From Panicum virgatum (lineage: Eukaryota > Streptophyta > Magnoliopsida > Poales > Poaceae), in assembly GCF_016808335.1 (NCBI RefSeq), contig NC_053137.1, positions 11,272,506 to 11,336,505 of the forward strand: DNA of 64,000 nt. The letters run 5' to 3'. A program made the translations under genes and the position numbers. Below the pieces are notes generated by a model. It saw only the letters and a list, made by a program, of their open reading frames with translations. It was not told where the DNA came from and ran no database searches. Every line of letters begins with the position of its first letter. The stretch's first letter is position 1. This document shows, piece after piece, positions 23,885 through 35,969 of this stretch.

Positions 23885-25826
23885 ATGCCGCCGGCGACGA
23901 CTCCCCGCGGCGGTGGAGGGCGGGTGCCCCCCGCCGGCGACACTCGGAGCCCGGCTAAGCGGCCCCGCGACTCAGACGACTCCGGCTCCGACGGCGACTC
24001 CGATTCGGACTGCGACGGGGGCCTCGTCAGGTACCGCCTCGGGCCTCCCCTCTCCCATGCACATCCTCGCGTTCTGGGATGTTCCTCCTCTCGATTCGGC
24101 CCGTTGGGTGACGAGCGGCCTTGATCCCTTCACTCCATGGCCTGATTTTCGATATTTCGTGTCATGCGCGCGGCGGCAGCGACTTGAGGGAGATCGTGTG
24201 CCTGCTGCGGCTCATCAAGGGCGGGGCCAACAGGGACGGGCAGAAGATGTGCGAGCAGATCATCGCCAGGTGAGTCTCCACCCGGGAGGGCTTCGGATTT
24301 CCTCGACTTGGTGATATTGCAGTGCCGCATAGTTTGTGGTCTGATTCTTCTTCCTAGTACTGGTCTTGTGATGGCCTGCTGGATTTTGCTGTTATGAGTT
24401 TTCCTGTTCCTTCTATGGAAATCAAGATAGCTATCCTTTTATGCATTCGCAACACTTCAAAATACTTGTAGACAACAGAGGTACGAGATAAGATGCTTGT
24501 AGAGTCTCAGTCGTAAGATTGAGTTTATATATGGGATTGATCATATTTTTCCTCATTCTACTGGGTACGCTAACTGCACGAACTGTTCAGATTTGATAAT
24601 ATGCCTTTCATCTGTATGACTAGAGTTTTGTTGTTAATTCGTTTTCTTAATGTGTAGTGTCGCAGCGGATATTCAGACTATGCTAGAAGAAACCCAGCTG
24701 AAATTTGAGATGGAAAGGTATTTTGCTCGTGAGAAAATTTGTGTTCCATAAACTCTACTCTTCTTGGAGTGTAAAAAGGTGTCTAATCTTGGCAGTTAGT
24801 TGGAGCACTGAAACCTGTTGCAGAGAGCTAAATAAAAATATTCACCTTCACTGAACACACTAATCTGTGTTCCTATTTACACATGCAGGCAGAATTTGTT
24901 GAAAGTACTGTCGAACACTTCCAAAGAGGTATTCATACATAATTGTCTGTGTGGGTATTATTTTGTATTAAAATGACATGAGGTTTGTACTTCAGCAGTG
25001 TGAGAATTCACTGAATGAAGAGTACAGCAAGTTTCAAGAAACATATGATATGTTTTGTAGAGAAAAGGATGCACACATGCAAACTTTCAGAGGTAGGTCA
25101 AATAAGAGCTAGCTGCCGTTTGTGATGGTTGCTTCTCACTGATTTCTTCATTAATGTATCAAGTGAGCCTCTTTTTTCCTTTCTAAGAAACTAGTATGGA
25201 GTAGTATCTACGTCTACTCCAGGATGCTCATTTTGTCATTGTATATTGAATTTAGAGGACACTTTTGAATGAACCTGTGTGCTTGGTTGCTACTTATCTG
25301 GATGAATTAATTCTGTGCCTATAGAGAGCATGATTTGGCTAAAAGATCAGCCTATCAACTGAAATCTGTATATGTTATGTGCAGCCCTGTTCTCAGAAGT
25401 TGAAGTTGAGAAGAAGAAATTGCTTGAGCAGTACGAACATCATAGTAAGTAATTGGACCATTTGGCAATTTTGTGCATGGACTGTTATTTACCTGACTAG
25501 CATTCTTTCAAACAGAGAAGACGGAGACCACCATGTTATCAGAACTTGACAAAACATTCTCAGAGAAGATAACATATGCAGAACAATCTGTCAGAAGGAT
25601 GAAGAAGGTAATATCTTGCTCATTATGTACATCTGCGTGCTCCTATTACGCCATATCTTCCCTTGGCAATCCAAATTTCCTGAGTCTGGATTCCAGTAGT
25701 GACTGCACATTTCAATTTCATGGCTTTGTTACGCAGGATGACAAGTCTTTTATCATCTTTCGCAAGTCTATTGGCTCATTTCTTGAGTGTGGCTCGGATG
25801 ATGATTTTGACCTTGACGACGAGTGA
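23885..25826 (+). CDS. Meiotic axis coiled-coil protein, ASY4/ASY3-like
   Basis: Eight exons join in frame to 224 aa: 23885-24030, 24180-24269, 24658-24717, 24889-24928, 24996-25092, 25385-25444, 25516-25607, 25737-25826. The N-terminus is a Pro/Gly-rich basic segment and an Asp/Ser acidic cluster (DSDDSGSDGDSDSDCD). From about residue 50 on it is helical: LREIVCLLRLIKGG, then a long coiled coil to about residue 195. It ends IGSFLECGSDDDFDLDDE, an acidic tail. This layout and the LREIVCLLRLI and SDDDFDLDDE segments match plant ASY4, a small homologue of the ASY3 coiled-coil end (Arabidopsis ASY4 is about 212 aa), which helps build the meiotic chromosome axis. Exon 5 has a CAGCAG acceptor that could add or drop one Gln. 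The gene diverges from the kinase gene with about 790 bp between ATGs. Confidence 0.72.
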
Positions 25827-26182
25827 AGCCACTACTAGAATAGACAGTAAATGGAACATAATTTCTTCGTTACTTCTTGGCCTTTGATTCTTTTTCTGTG
25901 CAGATTTATTATACTTCAGTAGTATGCAGTTTGTAATCCCATTGTATTAGCTTGCCCAGATGAGTTTGTTGCATCAACCTGATCGTTGAGATTCAGTAAT
26001 CAAAGAATAAATCGCAATTCTGGATTTGGTCTGGACTCTGGAGCTTGTTGCATATGTACAGACGGGAAATGCAATCGTGTCATTTTTCCACTTTGAAAGC
26101 AGAGGGGCTGCCCAACAATGACTGGGAAACGCTCTGGATTTTTAGGACTTGACAGTTGACACCATATTATCACACTTATATC

Positions 26183-26233
26183 TAGCCTACCCCAACTTGC
26201 TTGGGATTAAAAGGCTTTGTTGTTGTATATGTG
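26183..26233 (+). mobile_element. 5'-truncated Au-type SINE 3' end
   Basis: TAGCCTACCCCAACTTGCTT followed by GGGATTAAAAGGCTTTGTTG and a TTG-rich end is the 3' signature of the plant Au SINE. Only about 50 bases remain, directly followed by a C run of 25 bases (26234-26258). Confidence 0.6.
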
Positions 26234-26721
26234 CCCCCCCCCCCCCCCCCCCCCCCCCAAAATCCTGAATCGTCACTGCCACCGGATAAAATGCAAATGC
26301 TTAATACTGGTGTGAACAACCTAACCTTTGATTGGAACATAGCAAAGTATGATGTTCCAATGCAAAAACAAAATTATTATTCAACACAAACAAAACTGAC
26401 ATAGATGTTGAATCAGCCCAGTGAAAACATATAATACTCAATGTATGTATTCGGTAATTTGAGCAATCATGTTTTCCTTTACATCTAAGCATCATCAACA
26501 GGTTATTCAATGCTAAATGTAGAGAAAAAGGCAAGGCAGCTATATCTCCTGCATGTAGTCCACACCGTGAATATGTAGCAAACTATGTAAGATCGACACC
26601 AGCAGCTCTACAAACATTAAACGGACTTCAACCAGATCCTAAAATTGCATTCCAAGGTTTGAAAAATCCTCCAAACAAATACGCTCCAAGGTCAAAACAG
26701 GTCCATGTACACCCACCGCCT

Positions 26722-29700
26722 TCAATACACTTCATCAAAATTGAGGTTATAAATGCGAGTAAGATGATTAAGCCAGCCAGTCATAATGACGCCATCTATA
26801 CTTTCAAGCTTCCTGTAATGAAAATTCAGGTTGTCCTGCTGATGCTTTGCAAGCAATGCTTCCTCATGCAGTTGATTCTACAAGGATTCAACAAAATAAA
26901 TAACATAACCACAATGCATAAAGAAAGGAACTAAAAGATACATCACATGCAAGGACTGATGCAACTGACATAACAGTCTTTTATTCAAATCTTACTTCTG
27001 TAAAATTCTGAAGTATGAATTTTAGGGAGATGTTCATATTTATATTCTTCTTTGAGACAGAATTATAGCTATTCAAGTTCATAGAATTTGGAAGTAAGGG
27101 TCATAGAATTACTGCCAACAAGACCAAGATTTTACCTTGATTAATGCTAAATTTTCCACCTCATGTCTCTTGGACATCAACTTAAACCTTCTGACATCAT
27201 GAAAATCAGGATCTGTGGGGCCCACCCAACAGAATTCTAACTTTCTACCAGGTTTCTGTGGACGGTCATTGAACATTACTGCTGTGGCTCGCTTCACCCT
27301 CACAGGCCTTGGCATCCCGGACATCATGAACGGGAACTCATCTAGCATGTTGACCACATATTCAGCATCCTTCTCAGTTTCCATTTCTACTAATGCAGAT
27401 TGAGGAATATCAAATGGAACAGTGTAGTTGGTCAGAAAATTGACATTTTTTACATTCCCAAATTGGTTCAAAGCCATCTTTATGACTGCATCTGTAGCCA
27501 GGAGAGACAAGTTATCAAGGTATACAGTTCTCTTAACCTTCTCCTCAAACTCTTTATACTCTTTTGTGGCCTCCAAGAATGCAGCACTGGTACTTTGTTC
27601 CACATCCGGGCTAGCAGAGGTAGAAAGTTTCATTCTAGAAGGGTTGTGGCTGGTGCCAGTAGCATGTACCGCAGATGTGCGCAGCTTTTTGCTAGATTTC
27701 TTGTCATTAGCTGGATCAGCTGGTCTTCTGCTTGGGGCACAGTTTATAGCCTCAGTAGACAGCTTCGCAGTGGCAGTGTTCTTTCTAGCTTCTTCGAATA
27801 GGTTATTCCCCAGAGTGTTGCCATTTGCCTCCTCACCCTTCACTGCAGATGTTGTCACATTTTTCCTTGAGTTGTTGATCTTAGCCTCTATAGTTACCCC
27901 CTTGCTCGAAGAATTGCTGTTTGTCTCACAGAGCAACCTCTTGCTCGGGATGATGCAGCTGCAGTTGTTCTTTTCCACTTTGCTAATGATTGATTTGTTC
28001 TTGCTTGGGGTATTGCTGATAGCTCCTATGTATGATTCCTTCCTTGGCATATTGCTGCTGTCCTCAAGAGGCAGCCCCTTGTTTATGATGAATTTGTTTC
28101 CCTCTTCACACAGCTCCTTTCTTTCAGGGTAACTGAATTCCTCTTTAACCTGCACTTCAGTGGCAGTTGTCAGGTTCAGACTCGAGACAATCAAATTAGG
28201 CTCTTCAGGTAGTGTGCTGTTTGACATAGTTGTGATCAGACAGTTGCTGTTTGCCTCTTGACACTGTCCTTCTCCTATGTCTTTGCTGCATACCTCCTCA
28301 GCCTTCACTTTATTGTCCACAAAGGTCGTGCTTGGGGTGTTTTCATCAGTATGTTCAGATACTTTTTTAGCCGGGTGGATTTTAGTATCCTCAGGTACTA
28401 CTGTGCTCATGGTCTGAACACCCTCAGCTAACCTCTTTCTCGGTGGCAGGCGTATACGAATTTTGTTCCCAGGTGGGGCAATTTTCCTGGCACTGGTGTC
28501 CTTGCTGGCTTCAGCAGCCAGGTTTTTGGATGTGGCTATTTCCTTGGCACACAACATCCTCCTGCAGTTTGTGAATTGAAATGATATAAATGTAAAATAA
28601 TGCAAATAACAACAATATTTTTCAGGCTAGATGCAGAAGCCAAGAAGGTCCCTTTTGACTTATCAAATATGACAGGAAGTCTGACAACCTAAACAGCTAG
28701 CACAGAATGCACTCTAAGCTAGTCATCACGCACCAGCAAGATATCATCTTCAAACAAAATAACAATAAGCATCAACAAGGAAGCACATATGATTTTTCGA
28801 TGATACCAACCAGATTCATACAAAACAAACGTGATGGTAGCAGCACCAGGCTGGTCAAACATGTCAGCCAGTCCTATTCTGAACAAATAACCTATTGGAC
28901 GATGTGTATCTATATCAGTATCAATTGCCAACATGGTTGGGAGGGCATCCTTTCTGGTTCTGTGCAATTAAATAACAAGATACTAGGATTTGGATTGATT
29001 AGCTGCCACCCTAAAGTACTGAGATAAAACCGTTTTGTGCAACAAATCAGGCTAGGCCTGGTAAAATATTCAGCATAAGCAACCTGAAATACTCCAATTT
29101 AATAACTAAATCAACAGGGTTTCATAGTGTTAGCAAGGAAAAGTAAAATAATGACTGTTCGGTTAGTTAAACATCACTTGTAATCATAATACAGATGAAC
29201 ATTGCAGGAACTGAATTTTCTAAAGCTGCACAAACACTTCCTAACTTGGTGGAACCATCATGTGATGGGACCTAATGTGTCCTGCAGAAATTTTTCTAAA
29301 GCAAAAAACTATCCAGTCACCTACTCCTACGGATGAATAAAGCAGTGATGATGAGACATCAGAGGCCCGCGCCACTTTCACAGCAACAAGTATGTTTGCC
29401 ACACAAATTCAGCAGCTACCCTTTTTGTTCATTTCGCAAAATCGAATCCAAATTTCACAAGCTATCGCCCGCTAGAAGTACACCGATCCCCGACATCCGA
29501 TTCCGCGAAACCCCCGCCAGGCCCGCAGGAGCCCATGGGCTCCGAGGTTTTGACGAGCCACCGCTCCCGGGACAGAAATGCAGATTATCTCAGCGGAGGC
29601 AAAACCCTAAACCCCAATCGGCGCACGGACCGGGAACCGCGCCCCGCCCCCGCGCGGAAGCGTCCGTGGAGCCCCCGGAGCAGCAACCCTACCCCCGATC

Positions 29701-29834
29701 GTCGCCGCGGCGCACGGAATTGGACGCGGATTGAATGCGCGGCAGGTAGGGGGATGTGCGGGGACGAGGGCTTACCCTGGAATCGCCGCGGTGGGGGAGG
29801 AGGAGGGGAAGTGGTCGCTGCGGGAACGAGACAT
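26722..29834 (-). CDS. RRM protein, AIPP1/EDM3-like
   Basis: Three minus-strand exons join in frame to 546 aa: 29834-29776, 28561-27136, 26877-26722. The start MSRSRSDHF lies in a GC-rich first exon. An alternative upstream ATG reads another frame that does not fit the splice phase. Residues 25-360 are low-complexity and rich in Ser/Thr/Asn/Lys. An RRM-like domain follows at about 365-445 (YLDNLSLLATDAV, then FGNVKNVNFLTNY), with a strongly patterned IPQSALVEMETE and EFPFMMSGMPRPVRV. The C-terminus is charged and helical (HEEALLAKHQQ). This RRM and tail resemble Arabidopsis AIPP1/EDM3, a partner of ASI1 and EDM2 in processing transcripts with intronic heterochromatin. The first intron is about 1.2 kb. 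The RRM call is firm; the AIPP1/EDM3 assignment is from remembered similarity. Confidence 0.65.
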
Positions 29835-30675
29835 CTCGGGAGCCGCGTCGGGGGCGGCCAAGGGCAGCGGCGGAGGCGGAGCCGCGGAGGGAGGCAGCCC
29901 ATGCTTCCGCCCGGCCGCCAATGCTGTGAGCTGCTGCTGCTTGCCCGATAGCGATAGGAGGAAGTGGGCGGAGGCTGCAGACAGGTGGGGCCGGGGCCCA
30001 CAGCGCAGTGACCTGAGGGAGGTGAACGGGAGAGGGAGGCCGCTCGTTCGCGGACACGATCCATTTGTTTCTTTCTTTCTTTTTCCGACGGAAATCCAGC
30101 TGTAAAATCTCCTCGAATTCAGGTCCGTTCAAATTATAACTCACTTAACTTTTGTAACCTCAAATTTGATTACTCATCTGATTCAAAATAGTTATATAAA
30201 CATAATCAAATTTAAGTCATTTTTGAAAAACTTTTATTAATAAAGAAGGCCACATCAAAAGAAGAGATATTTTGCATAAATTTTTTAATACAATAAATAG
30301 TCAAATTTGGATAAAAAAAGGTAAAAGAACTATAATTCAGAATGGAGTGAGTAGCATATATATGATTCAGACAAGTTCGTCATAATTAGATTCTTTTTTG
30401 CGAAACATTAAAATTAGATAATATGTCACGATACGAATGCGAAATAAAACACACTTTCAACCAAATTTAAAACCTTGTAATGAGTCTAATGACATGACAT
30501 GGCAACCCAAAATTTACCATACCACATCACAAACAAGCCCCTCATCAAGCTTTTGTACGTGAAAAGCCAAAAATTTGAAACTTCACTCTAGGGGCCAGTA
30601 CTATTACTTCACACTCGCACGCACATTCTGTCCCTCCCTCCAGACACGATACATTGCATTTGCGCGTCCAACGTT
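29835..30675. other. Intergenic; promoter side of the RRM gene
   Basis: 29835-30060 is GC-rich and probably the promoter and leader of the RRM gene. 30100-30560 is AT-rich with no feature seen. Confidence 0.5.
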
Positions 30676-32432
30676 TCATGGCAGAAGAGCCACGGCAAGG
30701 ATCGCTCCGACAAGCCCCCAAGCCACCGGAGAAGAAGAGTGCCCAAGGCCGGCCCTGCTCGCCGCGGCGCTGCGGTGGTGGCTCCTGGCGTTGAGGTTCC
30801 GGGGGTCTACGGCCCCCGCGCCGCCCTGCTCCGGCGTGCCGCCGCTCGTGTGCCCGCCGCTGTGGCTGCTGTACCCGTGCCCATGGCCTGCTGAGCTCCT
30901 CACCGTGACCCGCTCGGCGCCGCCTGCTGCTGCTGCTGCACACGTCAGAGCTCACCACTGAGTTTCAGGCTTTCAGCTCACGGATAATGAAACTGGATTC
31001 CTTTCTTAAAAAAAAACAAATTGGATTCTTTTTTAAGCAATTTTCGCTATTTTTTTGTGTTGGCTGATCAGATCATCAGGTATCAAAGTACTATATCTTA
31101 TCCGCGTGAATAGTACAACGATGCCGTAAAGAATTGGTGCGCGATCGCTTTCTGATGAGATGATGAGGCGCCAGGAACGAATATGAGTATCCTTAACGTG
31201 ATGTGTGTGCATCCTGTCGAAATGCAGGGAATCATATCTTTTTCCCCTACACATGGACAGGGCGGACCGACAGAGCCTATGTGACAGAGAAAGGGGAGGG
31301 GGCTTCCGATCTGCGTTTGAACACCTCACTGTCCTCACATCAGCCGCAGCGTCCAAGAAATGTTTCATTTGTTCTCTTCTTCGTCCGGTTGCTATCTGGA
31401 GTTGCACAAAGCCCCATTATTCAGAGCCACAGTTTTTTTTAGGATGTTATTTGCTATTTCCTTTGGTGTATAAAGTTGTGAAATCTTTCCTCTCTTCAGA
31501 AACAACGAGGTGTTTTCTGAAGTAATCAGTATCAGGTGTTGTCTCAACTTCTTTGATGTATTGTTATCGCTGTCCTTAAGATTGAGCTCTTTTAGCTTGA
31601 TATGCAGACATCATTTAACCGGGATTCTAGCATAGGGTGAAACGAAAACAGTGGGTCACATATGTAGCAAAATCCACATGTTTAACTTCCATGGTATGAC
31701 TAATACTACACAGATACTTTGGGGTTAAAATTTCAGCACCATATCACTGAAATTATCTATGATGCAACAGTTACCCGTCCACAGGACTACAACAGCACTT
31801 CATATTAATTACTTGTGTTATTCCATAGAGCAGACCACTTCACTGTAGTACTTGTTAAACAAAGCATATGTGTTTTTAGAAGGTGGAATAAAACAAAACC
31901 CAGCCTCTGCATAAACAAAGCACATGCATGCAGTTGTTCACATGCTTCACTAGTTGCAAGCAATTGGCCAAAGTTGTGGTGTACTGCTGTATAATAGCGT
32001 CCCAGTTTACAGTTCAGCTGGAGGTATTTTATTAGCAAAACATAAGTGCGTTAATTTTCTATATTATGATGCAAGGCCAGCCATGCTTTGGGCACAGTCC
32101 TGAATAACTGGGGGGAAAAGCATATTTAAAGCTTCAGGAGTGAGCAAAGGCATTGTCTCTTTTGAACTGTCTACTTATGTTTCTACTAAACCACCTTTGT
32201 CAGGTTCAACTGAAGTTTTTTTTTTACTTAAATTCAAACCCAAAAACACTGGTACTGTAAAAACACAAGGAAGACAAACTAGAATTCAGTTCAAATTCTT
32301 AGTCTGAGATAAGCCGAACCGCGTACCTGTTGTGTCCCCAGCATCTGCAGGCTGAGCTCCATGGACAACTGAAACAACGAGCAAGAGGAGGAGCAGGGAG
32401 ATGAAGAGGGAGGGTTTCTTGGAGCTCGCCAT
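30676..32432 (-). CDS. Secreted Gly/His-rich protein with hydrophobic tail, copy A
   Basis: Two exons, 32432-32327 and 30935-30676, join in phase 1 to 121 aa. Exon 1 is a signal peptide (MASSKKPSLFISLLLLLLVV) with a cleavage-like VHGAQ. Exon 2 starts in an Ala run, then AERVTVRSSAGHGHGYSSH, a Gly/His/Ser-rich middle, and a C-terminal hydrophobic segment (PVAWGLVGAILAVALLP) preceded by small residues, as in GPI-anchored proteins. The role is unknown; Gly/His richness allows metal binding or a wall location, both speculative. It shares exon layout, phase and protein plan with two genes at 38.6-40.0 kb. The intron is 1.4 kb. A TATA-like box lies 67 bases upstream. Confidence 0.7.
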
Positions 32433-32498
32433 GGCTGTGCTGCAAGGACGACCAACAGACCAAGACCACGAACTGCAGCTAACTCTCTGCACCGCTCA

Positions 32499-32506
32499 CT
32501 TATATC
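32499..32506 (-). promoter_or_regulatory. TATA box of Gly/His-rich gene copy A
   Basis: On the minus strand, GGATATAAGTG lies about 67 bases before the ATG at 32432, a usual spacing for a short leader. Confidence 0.45.
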
Positions 32507-33474
32507 CGTCCTGAGAGGGTGGTAGAATAAGTTCCTCAGGGAGCTTTCCACGTGGTCCTTCCAAAGCTGGTCACACCCACGCTATTGTTTATCCCCTTGT
32601 TTGTTTGATTACCTTTTGTAACAGCCAGCACTAACAAATGTCTTCCTTGATTTTATATTGGTTAGTGTTATCATTAGCTCTTCTAATTCAGCAACAAAAC
32701 AACCAAAGTGGGTATTCAATGGTTTTGTTGTTGTCTGTACCATATAGTTTAGTTTTTGTATGATGCACATTACAAATGTGGCATGTAGGCCCAGTTGTTA
32801 GTTTATGCATGCAGAGGAGTAAAATTAGGGCCGTAGGCAAGTAAGGCCCTCCATATAGAGTGTGTATCTTAAGTGATGTCAGAAGACGAGAGAGAGAGGA
32901 TTAAAGCACCACTCTCTACGTTGTGGCTAGTGATGCCGATGCCAGAAATTTTGGGAGCGATCCACCTACTTGTGCCAATGCCCGCGGACTAAACAAATGG
33001 GAAAAGCAACAGCTGGGCTTCCGATTGGTCCTTTTACCATAGTAGCTTGCATGCAGATCATAGCTAGAATTTTTTTATTTCACTCATGGGGATCATGAGT
33101 GGTGGGTGCTTGTACACTGCCAGGTATGATGCTAGTTTCCAACCAATCTACGTGGGCCTCAAAAAATTTCAAGCACTACTGCTGCAGTGCGGAGGGCCTA
33201 GGTGCTTTGAAAAAACGGGGGGGGGGGGGGGGTTGAAGGTTTTCACAAGGAAATGTTTTTTTTCCATGTTTCCCTTGAGCCCTTGGATGTACTTCGCATT
33301 TTTTTTCCTTTGGATAAGTAACACTTTCTTTTCTTGGTTGACCTTTTGTCAAGCCACTGATTCACAAAGGATTATTTAGGGTTAATTATCAAAGGATGAC
33401 AAATAAAAACAGATATTGTCATCTTACTATTACTAATTGGAGGCTCCTTTTGGGCCTCCTAGTAAAACCACCTA
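32507..33474. other. Intergenic, nothing recognised
   Basis: No coding or clear repeat ends. A G run of about 14 bases lies near 33219-33232. Confidence 0.5.
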
Positions 33475-33579
33475 GGATCCTAGGTGTACACGCTAAAGAA
33501 ATAGAGAATTTCTAGGATCATAGGTGTACACTCTAAAGAAATAGAGAATTTCTAAGATCATAGGTGTACACTCTAAACA
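33475..33579. repeat. 40-bp tandem repeat, 2.6 copies
   Basis: The unit beginning GGATCATAGGTGTACACTCT starts at 33475, 33515 and 33555 with one to three differences between copies. Confidence 0.85.
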
Positions 33580-34587
33580 AATGCATACATGCCATTTAAC
33601 TCATTTTGACTTTTTTGCCAAGAAATAGTTAAGAAAAGTACTCCTAACTTTTGCTAAAGTTTCAACCCTTGTCTATACTATAAAAGTTGAAAGAATTGAA
33701 ACTCTTTCTCACCAAGGTCAGGCCCACCGTACCCCTCACGGAGGTCCCACTTGTCAGCGCGGGAGGTTTGACGAAAGAGGGTGGAGTCCCAGTTTTTGAT
33801 AGAAGGAAAATGTTTCCACCCAAAAGCTAGAACTTTTTTCACCAAAGCCTTCTACATACCCTGATACCCACCCGATGTACCCACCATTTTACCACGCCAT
33901 CACGCATGTTTGGAAGGAATTAACGTACCAGCACGTATTACTTTCCAATGTTAGTATGCACGCATGCTGTGCAATGCGTGCGTGGGGCCAGGCGTGCAGT
34001 GCTTGTTTCCTTTTGTTTGCGTGGCTTCATTGACACGTGATTGCCTTCCTTGCAAAGCTAGGAAACACGTGATTCGCACATGTTTATCTTGTGTTTGGAA
34101 TGAATTTGGAAGGAAGTAATATTCACGGTTAGGTATTAATTTCTGCCTCCGTTGTCCCCTGCCACTGTCACCCCTGCCCACTAGCGTCCACGTCGGCCTT
34201 CCCACCGGCGCCCCTCTACATCGGCGTTCAAGCCTCTCCACGGGCGCCCCAGGCCGCCGGTGCCCCTACCCACCGGCATCGAGGCCGGCCTTCCACCGGT
34301 GCCCGTTTTTGTTCTGACTACTAGCGTCCGTCGATCTGGTCACCACCGGCGTCCCCATTGTTTTGTCTCTGTTGAAGCTAATATTCTTCCTTCCATTCAA
34401 TGTCTGTGTTAACAAAAATCCATGATCCATGATCAGTTGAATATTTTTCTTAGCAATGTAGTATGTCCATCGACCATTTGGAGATATAACAAACACATCG
34501 AATCGTCATAAGCGATAATCACATGAGGAGCTTGATACCCATGATGTGCATGCAGGTATTTTTTTCATGTCTTCTTTTAATAAATGT

Positions 34588-35012
34588 AATTATAAACTTT
34601 ATGCTTCACGGTTGTAATGAATAAATAAATAATCTATTCATGAATAAACAAATGTTCGTGTCGGTCGTCAAGTCGAGGCTCATCTGCGGCGATGGCATCT
34701 TGTCGCTGCCGTTCTCCATCCTATCGCTGCTCAACATCAACCCGCCCATGTACCTCGGGTTGTTCTCCGCTGAGACAAACTACCAGGTCGAGGAGTTCCT
34801 CTAGACGCTGCACAACCCGGCAGCAACATAGCCACGCTACCGAGTTCACTCTCACTATTACATAGTGCTTGGCTGGCCTAATTTTCCAAATCCTCATCAG
34901 CTTTAATTCAAGCTGCCAGATGATTGAATGCGTAGCTTTAGTTTAGTGCATGCTAATTATAAGCTTTGGTGCTTCATGGTTGTGATGAATAAATAAATGA
35001 TCTATTCTCATG
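34588..35012 (+). repeat. Direct repeats flanking a GC-rich insert
   Basis: About 56 bases at 34588-34643 (AATTATAAACTTTATGCTTC, then GAATAAATAAATAATCTATT) recur with few changes at 34955-35012. Between them is a 310-base segment that includes a GC-rich coding-like piece (34650-34803; frame MFVSVVKSRLICGDGILSLP, ending at TAG). It looks like a captured exon fragment. Confidence 0.6.
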
Positions 35013-35473
35013 ATTGTTTTACAATTGCAGGTGATTCCACTGATCAAAGGGAAGCTAAGCGGCAAAGGGCAAGAGAGATCAAAGGGCTAAGCATGCCAAC
35101 TAATAAAAAAGCGGAGTTGAATGCAAAGAGGCGAGAAAGTTACTTGCGGAAAAAGGCTGAGAGAGAAGCTATTCAAAATAATATAGAGAGCCTCAGTATT
35201 ATTGTTTTTAAACCTAACCGATCAGTGTGCGCGTGCGCCGAAAACAAAGAAAGATGCAGCAAAAGGTACTATAATATGACAGATGATCAGAAGGCTGTGA
35301 GAAATGCCAAAAGGCGAGAAAAAGGACTGTCAATTTATTTGATGTTGAGGCCAGCATTGCATCCGACGAAGGTTATCACATTTCTTGTAGCATCATTATT
35401 TTTAGTTCAACCTATAAGGTGTATTTCTTAAATTAATATAATTGCATAAATATTTATGTGTCAGTGGGCCCCC

Positions 35474-35969
35474 TGTAACGACCCAGCCCAAGATAACGGC
35501 TAAGATCTACTCTACACGTTGAGTAGACCACACCTGCTAAATAACTCTCTTGCGTTTTCGTCCTCGCTTCGCGCCAAAGGTTCGAACCGGAGTTATTAGC
35601 TTCCCAGGGACCGGCTATTTAAGTCAGTCCAACTCCCTTTCCGTTTCCAGTCTGGGACTAAAGGAATACTGTGCCGCATGCTACAATAGCCGTGCGCTAC
35701 AGTAACCACGCGGCCCAGTCGGCCCGTGGGCCGTGACAATCTCCCCCCGTTAGGGTTCGACGTCCTCGTCGAACCAACTTACCCATACAGGACAAGGGAG
35801 CAGGATCACCTCTCTTGGGCCACGTCCCATACGTCTAGTGCTAACGATCCAATGCGCCACGCCCATGGGTTCAATGCCAGCAGCCCATGTGTGTCCGCCC
35901 ACATGCTGTTGGCATCTGTGTTTCCACGCGCCGACGTGCTCACGTACGCGCACTTTTGCCCGTACGTGG
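35474..35969 (-). mobile_element. Truncated miniature LTR element (TRIM), minus strand
   Basis: 35474-35738 is an LTR in inverted orientation to the two LTRs to its right (TGTAACGACCC at the left edge, CCGTGACA at the right edge). Directly beside it, on the minus strand, a purine tract (CGGGGGGAGA) occupies the position of a polypurine tract. 35739-35969 matches, inverted, the internal region of the neighbouring element (GTTAGCACTAGACGTATG; CCTGTATGGGTAAG). Its primer site and 5' LTR are missing. Confidence 0.75.

Noticed and set aside
27428..28132. 234-codon + strand frame rich in Leu, Phe and Ser
   Set aside because: Antisense to the long exon of the RRM gene; it has no domain and no splice context.
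30575..30961. 128-codon + strand frame
   Set aside because: It is antisense to exon 2 of Gly/His-rich gene copy A, which is supported by phase and family pattern.
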